A DNA stretch of 64,000 bases from Cannabis sativa (GCF_029168945.1 NC_083604.1:71130211-71194210), one strand, 5' to 3'. Positions 45,018-58,170 are shown, counted from the stretch's first letter. Program-made: numbers and translations. Notes: generated by a model not told the origin, from the sequence alone.

Positions 45018-47576
45018 CTTGTCATAAGGTTGTTTCTCTAATTATTTTTAGTTGTTTTATAGTTTATTTATAGTTGATTTATAGTTGTCGTGATGGTGAT
45101 TTCTCGTTGTTTTTCAGTTGTCTTTTTTTTCTTCTTTTTATTGAGAAAAGTGTATTTTTGTTATTTTAAAACTTTACAAATATATTTTTGTAATTAAAAA
45201 ATTTGGGCTGTAAAATTAAAAATAAGACATAAAAAAGAGTATTTTTAAAAATTTCTCAATTGATAATATATTTATAAAGGCAACAAACTTTTATGTGGTT
45301 TGTAGTTAAAATCTACATACTCCACCAGTTACTCTTATTCATGAGTTTTCTGATTACACGATACAACTTGGCATATTTTGTCTTAAATCTGAAAAAGAAA
45401 ATTCCTCCGTTTACAATGATTTCTGCCACTATTTATAAGGAACAATCATGTCAGTTATTCTTTTTTGATTTTATCTAAATGGTGTTTCATGAAACGTGAA
45501 CATCTCCACGTTTCATATTATTTTAACATGTGGAAATAATAATAATAATAATAACTATCTTTATTTGGATAATGCACCCAATAATTGCCACTCTTTTTCT
45601 TATCTTTGAACGATTGTTGATCGAGCCGTCTTTTTGTTCGATATTTGTCCTCCTCGCAAATAACATGGATGAATTAGTATACATCATATATGGATGCTTC
45701 TTGCAAATAAAATAGCTCACTGAACATTCTTCTTGTAAGGATTTTATCTCAAATGATATTTTGAATTATTTTTGTATAATCCTTATAGCAAACTCTTTCA
45801 AATTGTATCTCTTGTGGTTCTCATGATAAAAGTATTCAATCTTAGCCAGCTTAACTTTATCCATCTCGTTGAACTCATCTTTATTAATACAATTCTTTGG
45901 AAGATATATTCTGTATGTACAATGTTTTCCAAGGAGGTTATAGTGTAGGTCTTTGATCTCGTCTTTCTATTACTCTATGGTCAGTAAATTTGACTTACCC
46001 TTTTGGTCTAAGGCAAGACTTAAATTTTGAGTCATGTGAGTACTATTCGAGATGCATTAAAATAGCACATTAATTTTCTTAATATGCAAGCCTACTTATT
46101 TTTGTATTCCTTTACACGTATAGTGATCATATTTATTGCTCAAAATATGAAAATAATAATTGCTCCCTAAAAGATACTTTTTGAATTCGAAATGAACTTT
46201 TTAATAATAAACTTAGGGGTTAAATCATATTTGTCTTTGAGCATATTGAGCACACTGTTATACCCTAAAGTGAGTGTTTTAATATTTATACTTGCAAGTG
46301 CACTAATCGTTTTAGAATGTAATGTTCATATAAGTACAAGATCGAACTCATGGAAGTTGACTAACATCAAAAGAAACTATTTCAAACAAAGTAAGAATAT
46401 TCTAACCTAGTTCCAAATATTTGATGAGTTTTTGTTGTAGAAAAGTAAAAGACAAGTAATAAAAAAATTCAAAATAAAAGTTGAGTGAATATAAAATAGT
46501 TTTCAAATGAGATATGCAAAATAAGATTATTAAGATATAAGAATCCACAAAATGCAAGTTCAATATTATTTATAAATATATTGATTCTCAAGTTTAAATA
46601 TAGTTGAAATAAATCACACTATATTTTTCAAAATATATTTTCTATTTAAACACAAGTTATTTTCAAAAATGTAGGATTTTCTTCACTTATATAAAATGTA
46701 ATTTCTAAGTATTAGTTGTGTTACAACCTAATGAAATTAAAAAAAAAATTAAGGAATTATGTGTAGTCAAAATATAATATTTATGTTCTAAGAATTAAAT
46801 GTAAAAAATTTAATGAAAGACATGTAATCAAAAAGTATTATACTTTTGCATAATGAAGAACTAAGTGGAGACATACTTTAATGTATTTTTTATGACAAAA
46901 TCCATGGATAATGTTGCACAAATGGGAAATTAACATACAAGAATAAATCCTATCTAGTTACATTTTGATTCATCATTATTTTAATAATCTTGAAAAAAAA
47001 AATTAGAAGCTCATAACTATATTGAAATAAAAATTATAAAATAATATACTTGACTTGCTCTTCAAAATGTAAAAAAATGGTAGAAAGAAAATGGTGTAGA
47101 AAAGAAATGGTAGAAGTGAAGAGTAGAAGAGGTTATGGAAGAGGTGTGGAAGATTTTGGAATGAAAAGTGTTTGTAAATGGTCTTCCAACACTATATCTA
47201 TAGGCAAAATGGATGATAAAGAGACAAATAGAGTAAATATAAGAGTATTGAAAAAAATAAATATTTTGTAAGGATGTAAAAGTAATGAAAGGTAGGGTAA
47301 AAATAAAATGGCAATGCTTATTTAGGTGAAATAAATTGGGAAGAGTAAATGAGTTTTTATGTGTAAAGTGTGGGAGAAAATTGTGGATTTTTGTCTTTTG
47401 TGGATGTATTTTTCGGATGGGAATTTAACCAAATAACAACCCATTTTTTTCTTCTTTTAATTTCCTTCTCACATGCCACTTGGCGCACTGCTGTTGGAAG
47501 GGGAGGCTAACGGATCACACGTGGCTGATGTGGATTGGTGGAGAGAAGTTGACGAGGCAGGTGAAGAGGCTCCAAG
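45018..47576. other. AT-rich intergenic sequence
   Basis: No gene recognised. A perfect 10-bp hairpin (ATGAAACGTG/CACGTTTCAT, 8-base loop) lies at 45489-45516, followed by an ATA microsatellite. The stretch 47440-47576 is GC-richer and contains ACACGTGGC-type motifs; it could be an old gene margin or element end. Confidence 0.5.
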
Positions 47577-49030
47577 TGTTGGAACTTATTTTACTAGGAT
47601 CTAGATTTACTAACATGTATGTTGATTAACACCCTAAATATGAATTCTCTAATACGATGAAATAAACACATATAAAGTTTAAAAGACCTTACATTGATGG
47701 CAGCAGAATAATATGTTTCATTCCGCTCAGATCTCTAATCCTTGTTCCTTTCTGTCACAGAGTAATAACAAGATCTGAGCCTGAATCTCCTTCTCCTTCA
47801 GTTTGTTTAACCACCGTCTTCCACACTATGATTGAGTACTTGACTTTCTATGTGTGGTTATGGTACTCTATCACTAAAGGCTTGAAGATTGATGAAGAAC
47901 AATAAGGATTCGAAATCACTATGAAAGGAGTCTCTCATCTACTCGTTGTCTGACAAAGTTAAAAAATTAGGTTTAGATTGGTTGAGATAGGTTGGATGAG
48001 AATGAGAGCATCATGTTCCTTTATAGTATTTCAACTAGCGTTTATGATTTAATTATATGAATTAAAAAAGATAAAATAATAGGCGAAATAACACTAAGTG
48101 GCCGGCCACACATGTGGGCCTCACTAGTTACAATTTTACCACTTTATTTCAATCATTTATCTTTTCTTTTAATAATGTCATATTTTCCAATTTCAATCCT
48201 ATAAATGTCAAAACTATTTATTTAATAATTATTATTAATTATCAAATAAAATTGACATTTAACTTATTTATTAATTAAATCTTACAAAGTCTCTCAATTA
48301 ATAAATAAACCTCAAAAATTTTTTTCTTCACAATTAAGCCCTTACTTAGTGAAAATTTACAAATAAGACATAGTCTAATTTTAGAATTATAATTGATTAA
48401 TTAAAACCAATTAACTAAGTCTGCAAACAGTATTATCTCAACTAGTGTAGGGACCATGGGTCTATATAATCAAGCTTCCAATAAGTAGAACTAGAATTTA
48501 TCAAGTAAATTCTTTAACTTATTAATTCATCCTTGCGCTATTATAGATTCAAAATTGCACTCTTAATTATATAAAACGCTCTATATGTACCAAGATATGA
48601 ATACATTATGAATTATCCATCGTTCTAATTCAAATAGTCAATAATCCTCATAGATGATCCACATCGAATAGGGACAAATTTACCATTCTACCCTTCAATG
48701 TATTTTATTCTTAAAACACTTAGCTACCTATAAATGATATTTCAGTAAACTAATATATTTACTGAAATGAGGTTCAATCATTTATCTCTATTAAGCCAAG
48801 CTCGAAGGAAATCATCGTTTCACTTCTAAATACTTGTAGAAGCTATAGATTATATATCTATGATTAGCGCTTCCACTCAATTGCACTATCATATTCTTAA
48901 GATGTAAGTATTCGACCGAGCGAACTTTAACGAATAACTCTAAGAGCATATATAATACATTTAAGTAGAACCTAACCCTATCAGGATTAACATTTATTGG
49001 CCTAAGATCAACTGACTGATATTGAAGGGT
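47577..49030 (-). repeat. Truncated solo LTR, 1.9-kb family, copy 3
   Basis: Begins TGTTGGAACTTATTTTACTAGG and tracks copy 2 with many substitutions and small indels for about 1.45 kb. It ends abruptly near GATATTGAA where copy 2 continues for about 400 bp. No target duplication found because one end is lost. More diverged than copies 1 and 2. Confidence 0.82.
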
Positions 49031-49784
49031 TTCAATGAATGATGGGGTTCGTTTCCAATGGAGTTCGTTTCCATGAAGAGAGTTTTGGGTGGACTGGTGG
49101 TTAGAGTTTCTTTAGGAGGAATTTTAGAGATTTCAAAGGAATATGTAATTGTGATAGGTAATTTTCTTTTATTTTAATTTTATTAAATATGTTTATTTGT
49201 TATTTTGTTGATAAGTAAACTGATGTTAACTTTAACATAATAATAAAAAAAAAAAAAACTAAAAACATGTTAAACCAAAAATTATCAGATAAATAAACAT
49301 TTTTTATATATAAAAGTATATGTGTGCATGTTGGCATATAAGCATTTAATTTGTTTGTAATGTTTACTCATCACATCATCATAACTTGATCACTATTATT
49401 ACTACCCACTCACTCACTCACTCACACTCACTAGTCACTACTAACAGAAAAAGAATGAATACCAATTTTCAAGTCACCTCTCTAATATCTCTAACAATGA
49501 TAATAAAGGAAGGTATAAACGGTAGCTGGGATTTAGTAAGGCCACGTCAAGCATCTTCCTTTACTTACAGCAATTGCAACGAATGAATAATTACACACGC
49601 CAAGTATGATTGTTTATATTATAATAGAGATTTGGACTGGACCCATATAATGCACCAATGGGCTTAATCACACCATAGTATTTGATAATTTAACCATTGG
49701 TTTTGTTTGCCCTTCACAATATTTACATCATAATATATATATGTTTGGATACTTTACCAATACACACCTTAAAAGTTGTCTACT
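49031..49784. other. Intergenic sequence with a short CTCA microsatellite
   Basis: No gene recognised. CACTCA repeats at about 49406-49432. Confidence 0.5.
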
Positions 49785-50011
49785 CAGTGATGACCCAAAA
49801 TTTTTATTTTGTGGTGGCTTATTAATTATTAAAAAATATTTATACTTATATTATAATCACTCTTATTAGATTTATTTAATTTTGTAGGGCTTTTCTACTA
49901 TTTTAGCCTATAATTATCAAATTAAATAAATTACATTTAATTTTTTAAGAAGATAATATTTTGTTAGTGGGGAATATAGTCCCCACATATATATAAGTGG
50001 GTCCGTCACTG
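49785..50011. mobile_element. hAT-like MITE
   Basis: 227 bp with ends CAGTGATGACCCA and TGGGTCCGTCACTG, which pair as imperfect terminal inverted repeats. Flanking 8-mers TGTCTACT and AGTCTACT match at seven positions, fitting an aged hAT target duplication. Confidence 0.78.
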
Positions 50012-50604
50012 AGTCTACTGATACATTTTTTTATCTAATTTCGTATCTAAACCAATTTTTTTAGTCTAATTCTTTTTTATAATTATTTATGTTGTAGTTA
50101 TTTAAGATATTTTATAATATTTTAAGAAATTTTGAGACGGTTTGAATTCTATTTTTCAGCATTTTAAATTTTTTTAATTTTTTTAAAAATTTTAGAGAAC
50201 GTCCTAAATAACTACAAAAAATTAGACTAAAAAATTCTCCTAAATACCAAAACAGATAAAAAAATTTAAGAAATGTATTTTAAAATTTTTCTATATGTTT
50301 TTCCATTTTTATAAAATAATTAATAATAAAAATAATATTTTTGTCACCACCATATGCATACAACTAATATAATTATGGGCAAGTGACATCTTTATCCAAA
50401 TAGAAATGATTAAAACAAGCTCCACCTTGGAGATGTATCATGTAATGATAACATATTATTGTCACTAGTTTTTTTCTTCATAAACAAATCTAAATAATAT
50501 ATTAATGCCCAGTCTTTTTCTCACCTATGCTATGTTACACTCTTTTTTTTTTCTTATTTTTTCCTTGCTTTTTTTCAAAAATAATTCTCCATACATTCAA
50601 AAAA

Positions 50605-51005
50605 AGCTAATTAAGATTTTTTTTTTCCTCCGAACATTGACGTGTACCAAATCATGTCCTGAACTTTTTTGGCTGTTAAAAATTCCCCTTAAACTATTGA
50701 GATTGTTAGATTTAAGGACTTTTGTCTAATTTTAGTAAAAAAAAATTTAACATGAATAAAAGTTTAAGGAGCATGATTTAGTACATATCAAAGTTTGAGG
50801 GGCATGATTTGGTAGATATCAAAGTCTGAGGAGCATGATTTAGTATATAAACAATCATTAAAATAGTAAAATTAAATGAAATTAGGCAAAAGTTCTTAAA
50901 TCTAACAATCTCAATAGTTCAGGGAGAATTTTTAACGGCCAAAAAAATTCAGAAAGCATAATTTAGTACATATCAAAGTTCGGGAGAAAAAAATCCTAAT
51001 TAGCC
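50605..51005. mobile_element. MULE-MITE family M, copy C
   Basis: About 401 bp, ends AGCTAATTAAGATTTT / AAAATCCTAATTAGCC, same internal theme as copies A and B but more diverged. Flanks TTCAAAAAA and TTCCAAAAA make an imperfect 9-bp duplication. Confidence 0.85.
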
Positions 51006-51014
51006 TTCCAAAAA

Positions 51015-52870
51015 AATGTTTTGTACTTCTATATACATGTAAATAAAAATAAATTTTCCTTTATAAAATTAGAAATGGTCAAAAATTGAATATGTTTAGA
51101 GAAAAAGAACTTAACTAAAAAAACAAATTGAAGAATAAAAAAAGTGAATCATAGTTCATAATTATGTTTTGTAACTCAATATAAGAGCAAATTAATATGA
51201 GTATAAATAAATAAACATATATATATTTTAAAAACATTTCCTGCGAGGGTTTGGGGACAAGTCGGAGAGCTAAGTTCCAACAATTTCAGGATGCTTGCAA
51301 CGGAGACTCGACTGGCGCAGCTCAGAAAACAGAGGTAATGGAGGTTCGGTTGTTGTCTTCGGAGCTCTATTTCGTTTTTTTTCTTTTTTGGGTTGAGGAT
51401 GCGTGATTGCCATGAGAAGGGAAGAGTAGAAGCCCAACCATGTATTATTGCAAAACAAAATGTAATTGTGCTTAGAGCATGTTTGGTATTGTTTTCTGTT
51501 TATTGTTTTCAAAAAAATATTTTTAAAAATGAGAACAAAAAAAAAAATTTGAAGCTTTTAAAACACAAGTCATGTTTGGTTAGTGTTTTTTAAAAACAAT
51601 ATTGACCAAAAGTGAATTGGTTTTTAAGACAGAAAACAACATTTTGTTATTTTCAAAATTCTTGTTTTTTGTGACTTTGTTTTCTAAAAACTGTCTTCAA
51701 AAAACAAGGCAGAACAAACCAAATTATTTTCAAAACAATTTTCTATTTTTAAAAACAAAAAATAATATTTTAGTTATGATGTCAAACATGTACTTTGTTT
51801 TTAATATTATTGTATTTTTGAAAATAAACTAGATTAAAAATTACCTTATATACTATTTTTTTAACTTTTTTTTTTAAAAAATTACTATTTGAGTTGCTCC
51901 GGTAGTTTCTATGTGGGTTGCTATACGAATTTTAGTTACGATTTAGGTTACTCTGTTAGTTGCTATAGGAGTTTTTGTACAAAATTCTGTAAAAATACAA
52001 AAAAAAAAAAAAGTGTTTTTAAATTGTAAAAATAAAAAAACTCCTTTATATATCTATATAAAAACCTTGAAATCAAATGAAATAAAACAAATAAAAAATA
52101 AAATGAATAATTTAGGATAAGTCTATAGTACATCTTAAGGGTAGTTTTGGTCTATTTTTGTTTCCTTGTATTTTTTATTTATTTAGGGTCACTTGTAATA
52201 CTTTTTTTTAAAAAAATAAATAAATAATTTTACAGTGTCAAAAATAAGATTAGAGTATTTTGTTGCATGCATAATTCTTTTTCTCCTATTCGTAGTAATC
52301 AATTATTTGAACCTTTTTTTATATACTATTTAGAATTTTCTAAAAATGAACCTAATTAAATAAGTACATTGTGTATGATTGAAGAAAAATAATTGAATAA
52401 GAAGCTCTATTGAATGACATAGATATGAGTTTTACAAAAATACCTTTTTTTTCTTAAAGAGGGTACATATTTTTCCAATAATTAGTATATTTTTTAAGAA
52501 AAAATTAGTTCAGTTATTGCAAGAAATTTTTTGATAGTAAGAAGAAACATATGATATATTAGTTAAATTAGGACAAAATAAATTATAACAAATAATTTTA
52601 GTGAGATATGCAGCTAAATCTTTAAAAGGGTGTTTGGAATACGTTAATGTTAGCAAGAGAAGGTAATGTTAAATATTACCTTGTTTGTTTAGAGGGTTTA
52701 ATCTTGAAATGTCATTTCTTTAGTAATATAAATACATTTGAGAAGAATAATGTTGATACGTTAAAAAAAAAATAGAGTAGGATTAATTATTCATTTCCAT
52801 TATATTAATTTGAATAATATGTTTGAATTAATAAATATATTTTAAATACTAATAATATTATGATTTATTA
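51015..52870. other. AT-rich intergenic sequence, with a possible MITE
   Basis: At about 51475-51800 the phrase GAGCATGTTTGGTATTGTTTT and a later TGTCAAACATGTAC form loose inverted ends with repeated AAAACAA/TTGTTTT motifs between them, as in common plant MITEs. I found no target duplication. A short GC-richer patch at 51240-51370 is unassigned. Confidence 0.4.
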
Positions 52871-52879
52871 TAAATAAAA

Positions 52880-53274
52880 GGCTAATTAGTAATTTTTCTC
52901 CCTGAACTTTGGCATGTAGTAAATCGTGCCCCTTGAATTTTTTTGGCTGTTAAAAATTCCTCTCGAACTATTGAGATTGTTAAATTTAAGGACTTTTGTC
53001 TAATTTCATTCAATTTTACAGTTTCAATAATTGTTTATGTACTAAACCATGCTCCCCAGACTTTGATATCTACCAAATCATACCCCTCAAACTTTGATAT
53101 GTACTAAATCATGCCCCTTGAACTTTCATCTATGTTAGAATTTTTTACTAAAATTAGACAAAAGTCCTTAAATTTAACAATCTCAATAGTTCGGGGAAAA
53201 TTTTTAACGGTAAAAAAAGTTCAGGGGCATGATTTAGTATGTCAAAGTTCAGATAAAAAAATTATTAATTAGCC
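52880..53274. mobile_element. MULE-MITE family M, copy D
   Basis: 395 bp, ends GGCTAATTAGTAATTTTT / AATTATTAATTAGCC. Flanking 9-mers TAAATAAAA and TAAACAAAA differ at one base. Confidence 0.88.
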
Positions 53275-53611
53275 TAAACAAAATATCACTATATATAATA
53301 CATTACCCACGTGTAATTGATTTGAAAAAGTTCAATCAAAACATATTAGCATTTGCATAGTATCTAAGGGAGAAGGATCTTTTGGTAATTTAATGTGTGG
53401 AAGTGAAAAGGATTATTACCACTTTTGTTAAGGTTATATATTAAAATAATATAAAATATCTAACAAATTATATAACATTTTGTTACCATATACTTTTGTC
53501 TTGAAGTCTCTTTGGATGCATTATTAAAGGTTGAAAAAGTTTTCCCACTTGTAGGATAATATTAGCATCTTCTACAATATATAAAGTTTTTGTTATAAAT
53601 ATTAATAATTA

Positions 53612-53841
53612 TGTGGATGTCCAAATTTTTTATTTATTACCATAATTGTAATAACATTCCTCTTTTTCTTAGTTTCTCTTTTTCTTAGTTTCTTAATATT
53701 TCACTCTTGTATTTGTATAAATAGGGGTTCAGCCCATTGGAATAAACAACTCAAAAATTCTCATTCACTTTCTCTTTCTCTCTTCATCTTCTACTTCTTT
53801 CTTCTCATCTACTTTATATTATTTTATATTATTTTATAACA
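53612..53841 (+). repeat. 5' LTR of the split Copia element
   Basis: Short LTR ending TTTTATAACA. A TATA box TATAAATAG lies at 53716-53724, followed by a CT-rich leader. The start at TGTGGATGTCC is inferred from the TG rule; the partner LTR is absent. Confidence 0.6.
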
Positions 53842-53856
53842 CGTTATCAGCACGAG
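53842..53856 (+). other. Copia primer binding site (TTATCAGCACGAG type)
   Basis: CGTTATCAGCACGAG directly follows the LTR end. From memory this is a recurring junction in short-LTR plant Copia elements, thought to pair with an internal part of initiator tRNA-Met. Confidence 0.6.
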
Positions 53857-54159
53857 TCTCTGCCCAAGCTTCAAGCATGAGTCTCTACCTAAGTCCCAAT
53901 GTAAGTATTTTGTTAAAGTTCTTGAATTGTTTCAAAGTCACGATACACTAAATATATATTTATATATATACTTATCTGACTGAAACAATTTCAAGAATCC
54001 CTTTTCTTTTTATTTATATATCTATATATTATATATGTATATGTTTTTATATGTTTATTATTGATTTCATATATATATATATATTATGTTCTTATCATTT
54101 ATAATAATTAACAATATATGTGTGTCAATGATATGATAGAGAAAATCTGTATAAATTAT

Positions 54160-54338
54160 ACATATATCTAGAAGATTATGTATCATCGATAAAATATTGC
54201 ATATATCCTGAAGATTATGCATCATCGATAAAATATTGCATATATCCTGAAGATTATGCATCCTCGATAAAATATTGCATATATCCTGAAGATTATGCGT
54301 CCTCAATAAAATCTTGCATATATCTTGAAGATTATGCA
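54160..54338 (+). repeat. 39-bp tandem array, about 4.6 copies
   Basis: Unit GCATATATCCTGAAGATTAT plus GCATCATCGATAAAATATT. The copies differ at a few positions and diverge toward both ends. The period is a multiple of three, so an open frame on the minus strand here is an artefact of the repeat. Confidence 0.9.
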
Positions 54339-54628
54339 AACGTAATATTCATTATATAGTTGATGGATATATAATGAAAGAGATGAATACATATTTATGT
54401 ATATGTTCTTGTATTCTTTGAGGACAATGAAAAATAATCTAATATCGATATAGATTTTGACAAACATTTCCTGAAGTAAATGTTTTATATTTATCGAAGA
54501 AAAAAATGATTGTATTCATGTGAATACAACTAAAGAATCATTAAAAATTTATTGATGCAATTTAATAGTGGGTTTTGAATACCCAAAAAGAATGTTAAGA
54601 AAATTGCATTGAAACATCAAATTATAAG

Positions 54629-56725
54629 TGTAATGCCCTAAAACTAAGGCACGCTACAGTGCTTTTTCAATTAATGTGCAATCTTTGCTAATCAAAGAAG
54701 TTTCTCAAAAAACACGTGTCAAATTAAAACTTTTGCATTAAATATTAAACTTTGTAATATAATAAAATATTTACAAATGTCGGGATCCCGTTTTCAAACT
54801 TTGTAACATTTACTTTCCAAACTATACATTCCAAAATACACAAATTTACTGGTCGCACAGCGACTTTCAAAATACAACTCCCAGATGTCTCGAGACCGAA
54901 CACTCCAGGTTGCGCTGCTTGACATGTACAATCCCATCTGAGCTCGGGTTCACTCTTGTTCAGTTTTAGCCTTTCCTTTACCTACACATGGAAGCAGAAC
55001 TGTGAGTCGACAGACTCAGTAAGAAATGCATATAACATATCATATAACTTCCGACCTGTAAATAGGCGCCCATACACCTATTTACAGAGCTTAACAGATA
55101 AGTATGAACGTTCTAACTAGGATACGACCATGTACCATGTACCACATGCACTCAGTATACCTTCGTACTAGTGTAGGTAGGGTATGACCGCACCTTGAGT
55201 ACTATCTAGTGTTGTACCACAGACACCTTGTACCTTCGCGTACAAGTGCTGGTAACACTATGACATACTTCCAAACATCATACACCTTATCAATGCACTT
55301 TGTACCGCAACCATACAAGTGTTGGTAGTGTATGAATCACAACACATAAGCATGTATACATATTAACACATACATACATTCAGATAATCACATCATACAT
55401 TATACACAGTTCTTACCTGCTTTCCGAATTCAAGTGTGCTGGCCGACCTGAACAGAAATCTCGTGCTAGATGGATGCCCTAATCACAATAATTGTAACAC
55501 AGATGAGTGACTCGCTAAATTACTTTCCGGGACTTAAACTTGAAACTAAAAGTTTCCCTATCGAGAAACCACATGGCAATACCCTAAATATCTCAAAATT
55601 GGGAAAAACTAGGGTTTCAAAAATTCTCCCAACCAGCAGACCGGTTCCCAACTGGAAGTCCGGTTTTGGGTCACCAGCCGGTCGATCGGTTGCCACAGGT
55701 CCCCCAGAACCGGAATTCCGGTTCTGTGCTGGGAACCCGAAAAATTCCCCCATGACCTCAAAACTCAACCAAACTTTACCAAACTCTCCAGTACACCTAA
55801 ACAATGCATACACAATAAAACCCAGCCAGAATTTCACAGAATAAACCAAAGAAACTCAACTTGCCATTAAAGACCAAAGTTTAAGGTTTTATGCTCAAAT
55901 TAACACGAAACCTAAATCAACCAACCAAACCAGCTGCTATAACCCTTAATCAATTCAAACTAAGCCTAGAATTTGATCCCTAATCATCTCAAATCATAAC
56001 AGCCATTAAAACACAAAACCACAAGTTCAAACTAAGGTAAAAGCTTAAAAAAAAACATGAAACCAATAGTCTAGGGTTACCTTTGGTTGCTCCTCCTTAA
56101 ATTCCCAGCTCAATCACAGAGAATTAGGAAGAAAAAGGTTGCCCTTGCCCTTGTTTTGCCTCAGCCGAAAGAGAGGAAGAGAGAAAGAGAGTTCTAGGTT
56201 GGTTTTTCTCTTCAATTTTCCTTAATTTTATTTCAAATGAAAAGAGAGTTTAATTAATTAATCCCTTAAAGAAAACTAAGTGCCATGTGCCATCTACCTA
56301 GGCAGCCACCTAATCAACTTAAAGGTAAATGACTAAAATGCCCCTTAGACTTAAAACTAGGGTATTTCTTAAGCTAGGGGTAAAATGGTCAAATCCCATA
56401 ACCCCGCTCAACCCCGATATTTTATTTTCTCTAAAATATTTCCCACTAAGAAATAAGGTTCTAAACTTACCCATGTGATCAATCTAGCCATCCATCGCAT
56501 TTTCCGTTGTCGCCGAGCAAAAATTATAAAAATAACATATTTCACATATAAGCTAAATAATACCCCTAGAGTTTAATAAAATCTCCAGAATTGGGAAATT
56601 ATAACTCTAATATTTATTTCTAAATATTGGGGTCCACAATTAAATAAATGCACAAATAATAATAAAATAATAAAAATTAGTGCTAATTGCCTTTACTAAT
56701 CCAAATTACTAAAGCAGTCATTACA
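54629..56725 (-). repeat. Tekay-like Gypsy solo LTR
   Basis: 2097 bp, TGTAATGCCCTAAAACTAAGG to CAGTCATTACA, with perfect 5-bp target duplication ATAAG (54624-54628 and 56726-56730). The end resembles that of the 57318-60386 LTR (TGTAACGCCCTAAATAATTAGG), so it is the same broad family but a different subfamily. It contains a 22-bp perfect palindrome at 55705-55726. No coding content. Confidence 0.9.
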
Positions 56726-57763
56726 ATAAGAATAAAAATGAGCATGACTATTGTTATTTAAATACATGAAGCATGTATTTATTGTTCATCATTCCCTGCA
56801 GAGAATGATACGAATTGAAGTCAATTACTTTTAAAGACTCCTCGTAGTAGTCATGTTATTATACATTGTTATTACTTGCAATGTTGGAAATTATTGAATC
56901 TGACATATATTAAAGATTAAATTTTGCATACATCTTGGAGACTATGCAAAAATTGCATTCATCTATTCTTTGAAATATCGTAAAAGAAATTGTTGAATAA
57001 TTTCTTATATTTTTATGGATGAACAAGTAATAAATTTTTAAGAAATTTATAATAATGTTCTACTTGTTCAACGTCATTCCCCGAAGTGAATGTAATGATT
57101 TTAAATAATCAATGACATTATTTACTACTCAAATATTTCCAGAAAAAAGTGGAAACAACCAAAAGATGAGATACCACACACAATCAAAGTGCATGAAATC
57201 TATATATCAAGTGTGGAACTGAATAATAGTGGTCGCGTACCTGTAGTACGGACACACTTATAATCAAGATAAAAGTATACTTGATTATTTAATAGAATGT
57301 GTATTGTACAAACTTATTGTAACGCCCTAAATAATTAGGCACGCTACCCAAAATACTTATGAAACCCTAATCCCCTAAATTGGATTACTAATCAAAATAG
57401 CGCAGAATTTAAACTTTTATATTAAACAGAAAGAAAATAAACTTGTAATATATTTAAAACTTTTAAAATAGTTGGGATCCCAAAAATATTTACAACCGCT
57501 ATTACAAGTCATTTATTTCTAGCCGACCTAAACGGCAAAATAGAATTCAAAAGTTCATCACTGATAGACCCTTAACCCGCTTGGTCTGATATGGCTTGAA
57601 CATGTACATTCTTCATCTTGCTCCTCAAACTCATGGTTGATCAGCCACTGACTTACCCTTTCCTGCACAGTAGAGCACCCGTGAGCCAAGCCCAGCAAGA
57701 CAGTATAAAACATATCAATAATATGCTCATCATACAATATAAACAACAATGCTATTCAAATTT

Positions 57764-58170
57764 ATCTGTGTGACACAGACCTGCATGTTACGCTCACATA
57801 CCTATTTATGTCTATGTGGCATAGACCTACGTGTTGCGCTCACACGTCTATTTATGTCTACGTGGCATAGACCCACGTGTTGCTCTCACACGTCTATTTA
57901 CAATAAGGCCTTAGATCAGTTCATCTCGGTTCTTGTTACCGAGTCCAACCTGGTTATGCCTTGAGCGCATAACCCTTAGTCTCAACATATATATTTATCA
58001 TATAATTATTGGTGCCACTGCCACTGCACTATTTGTCTATTTGCTATAGACCTGCGTGTTACGCTCACACGCCTATATATGTCTATGTAGCATAGACCTA
58101 CGTGTTGCTCCCACACGTCTATATATGTCTATGTAGCATAGACCTACGTGTTACGCTCACACGTCTATTT
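57764..58170 (-). repeat. 46-bp repeat blocks in the chromovirus LTR
   Basis: Three copies at about 57764-57900 and three more at about 58031-58170. Each unit has two short inverted repeats, such as GTCTATG/CATAGAC and ACGTGT/ACACGT. The blocks are joined by a repeated phrase containing AATAAGGCCTTAG and ACCGAGTC.AACCTGGTTATGCC. Confidence 0.85.

Larger units (their letters stand above)
53612..57317 (+). mobile_element. Old Copia element, 5' LTR and leader only, split by a Tekay-like solo LTR
   Basis: A 5' LTR at 53612-53841, a primer-type site and a non-coding leader with a 39-bp tandem array. The leader resumes after the nested LTR at 56731 with the same style of sequence (a GCATACATCTTGGAGACTATGC copy near 56935). 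The rest was displaced or lost when the chromovirus at 57318 inserted. No gag or pol is visible. Confidence 0.65.

Noticed and set aside
47440..47576. G-box-like motifs suggesting a promoter
   Set aside because: No gene follows on either strand; the sequence runs directly into a truncated LTR.
51240..51512. GC-richer patch with frames on both strands, possibly a gene fragment
   Set aside because: No recognisable domain or splice structure; left unassigned.
54067..54339. 90-codon repetitive frame (HNLQDIC repeats) on the minus strand
   Set aside because: Produced by the 39-bp tandem array, whose period is a multiple of three. The array lies in a non-coding retroelement leader.
55470..55849. 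Overlapping frames on both strands over 100 codons
   Set aside because: Inside the Tekay-like solo LTR; GC-richer LTR sequence with no protein resemblance.
57764..58170. CRISPR-like array
   Set aside because: Spacing and repeats form tandem units without unique spacers, in plant LTR DNA. No cas genes and the wrong kingdom.
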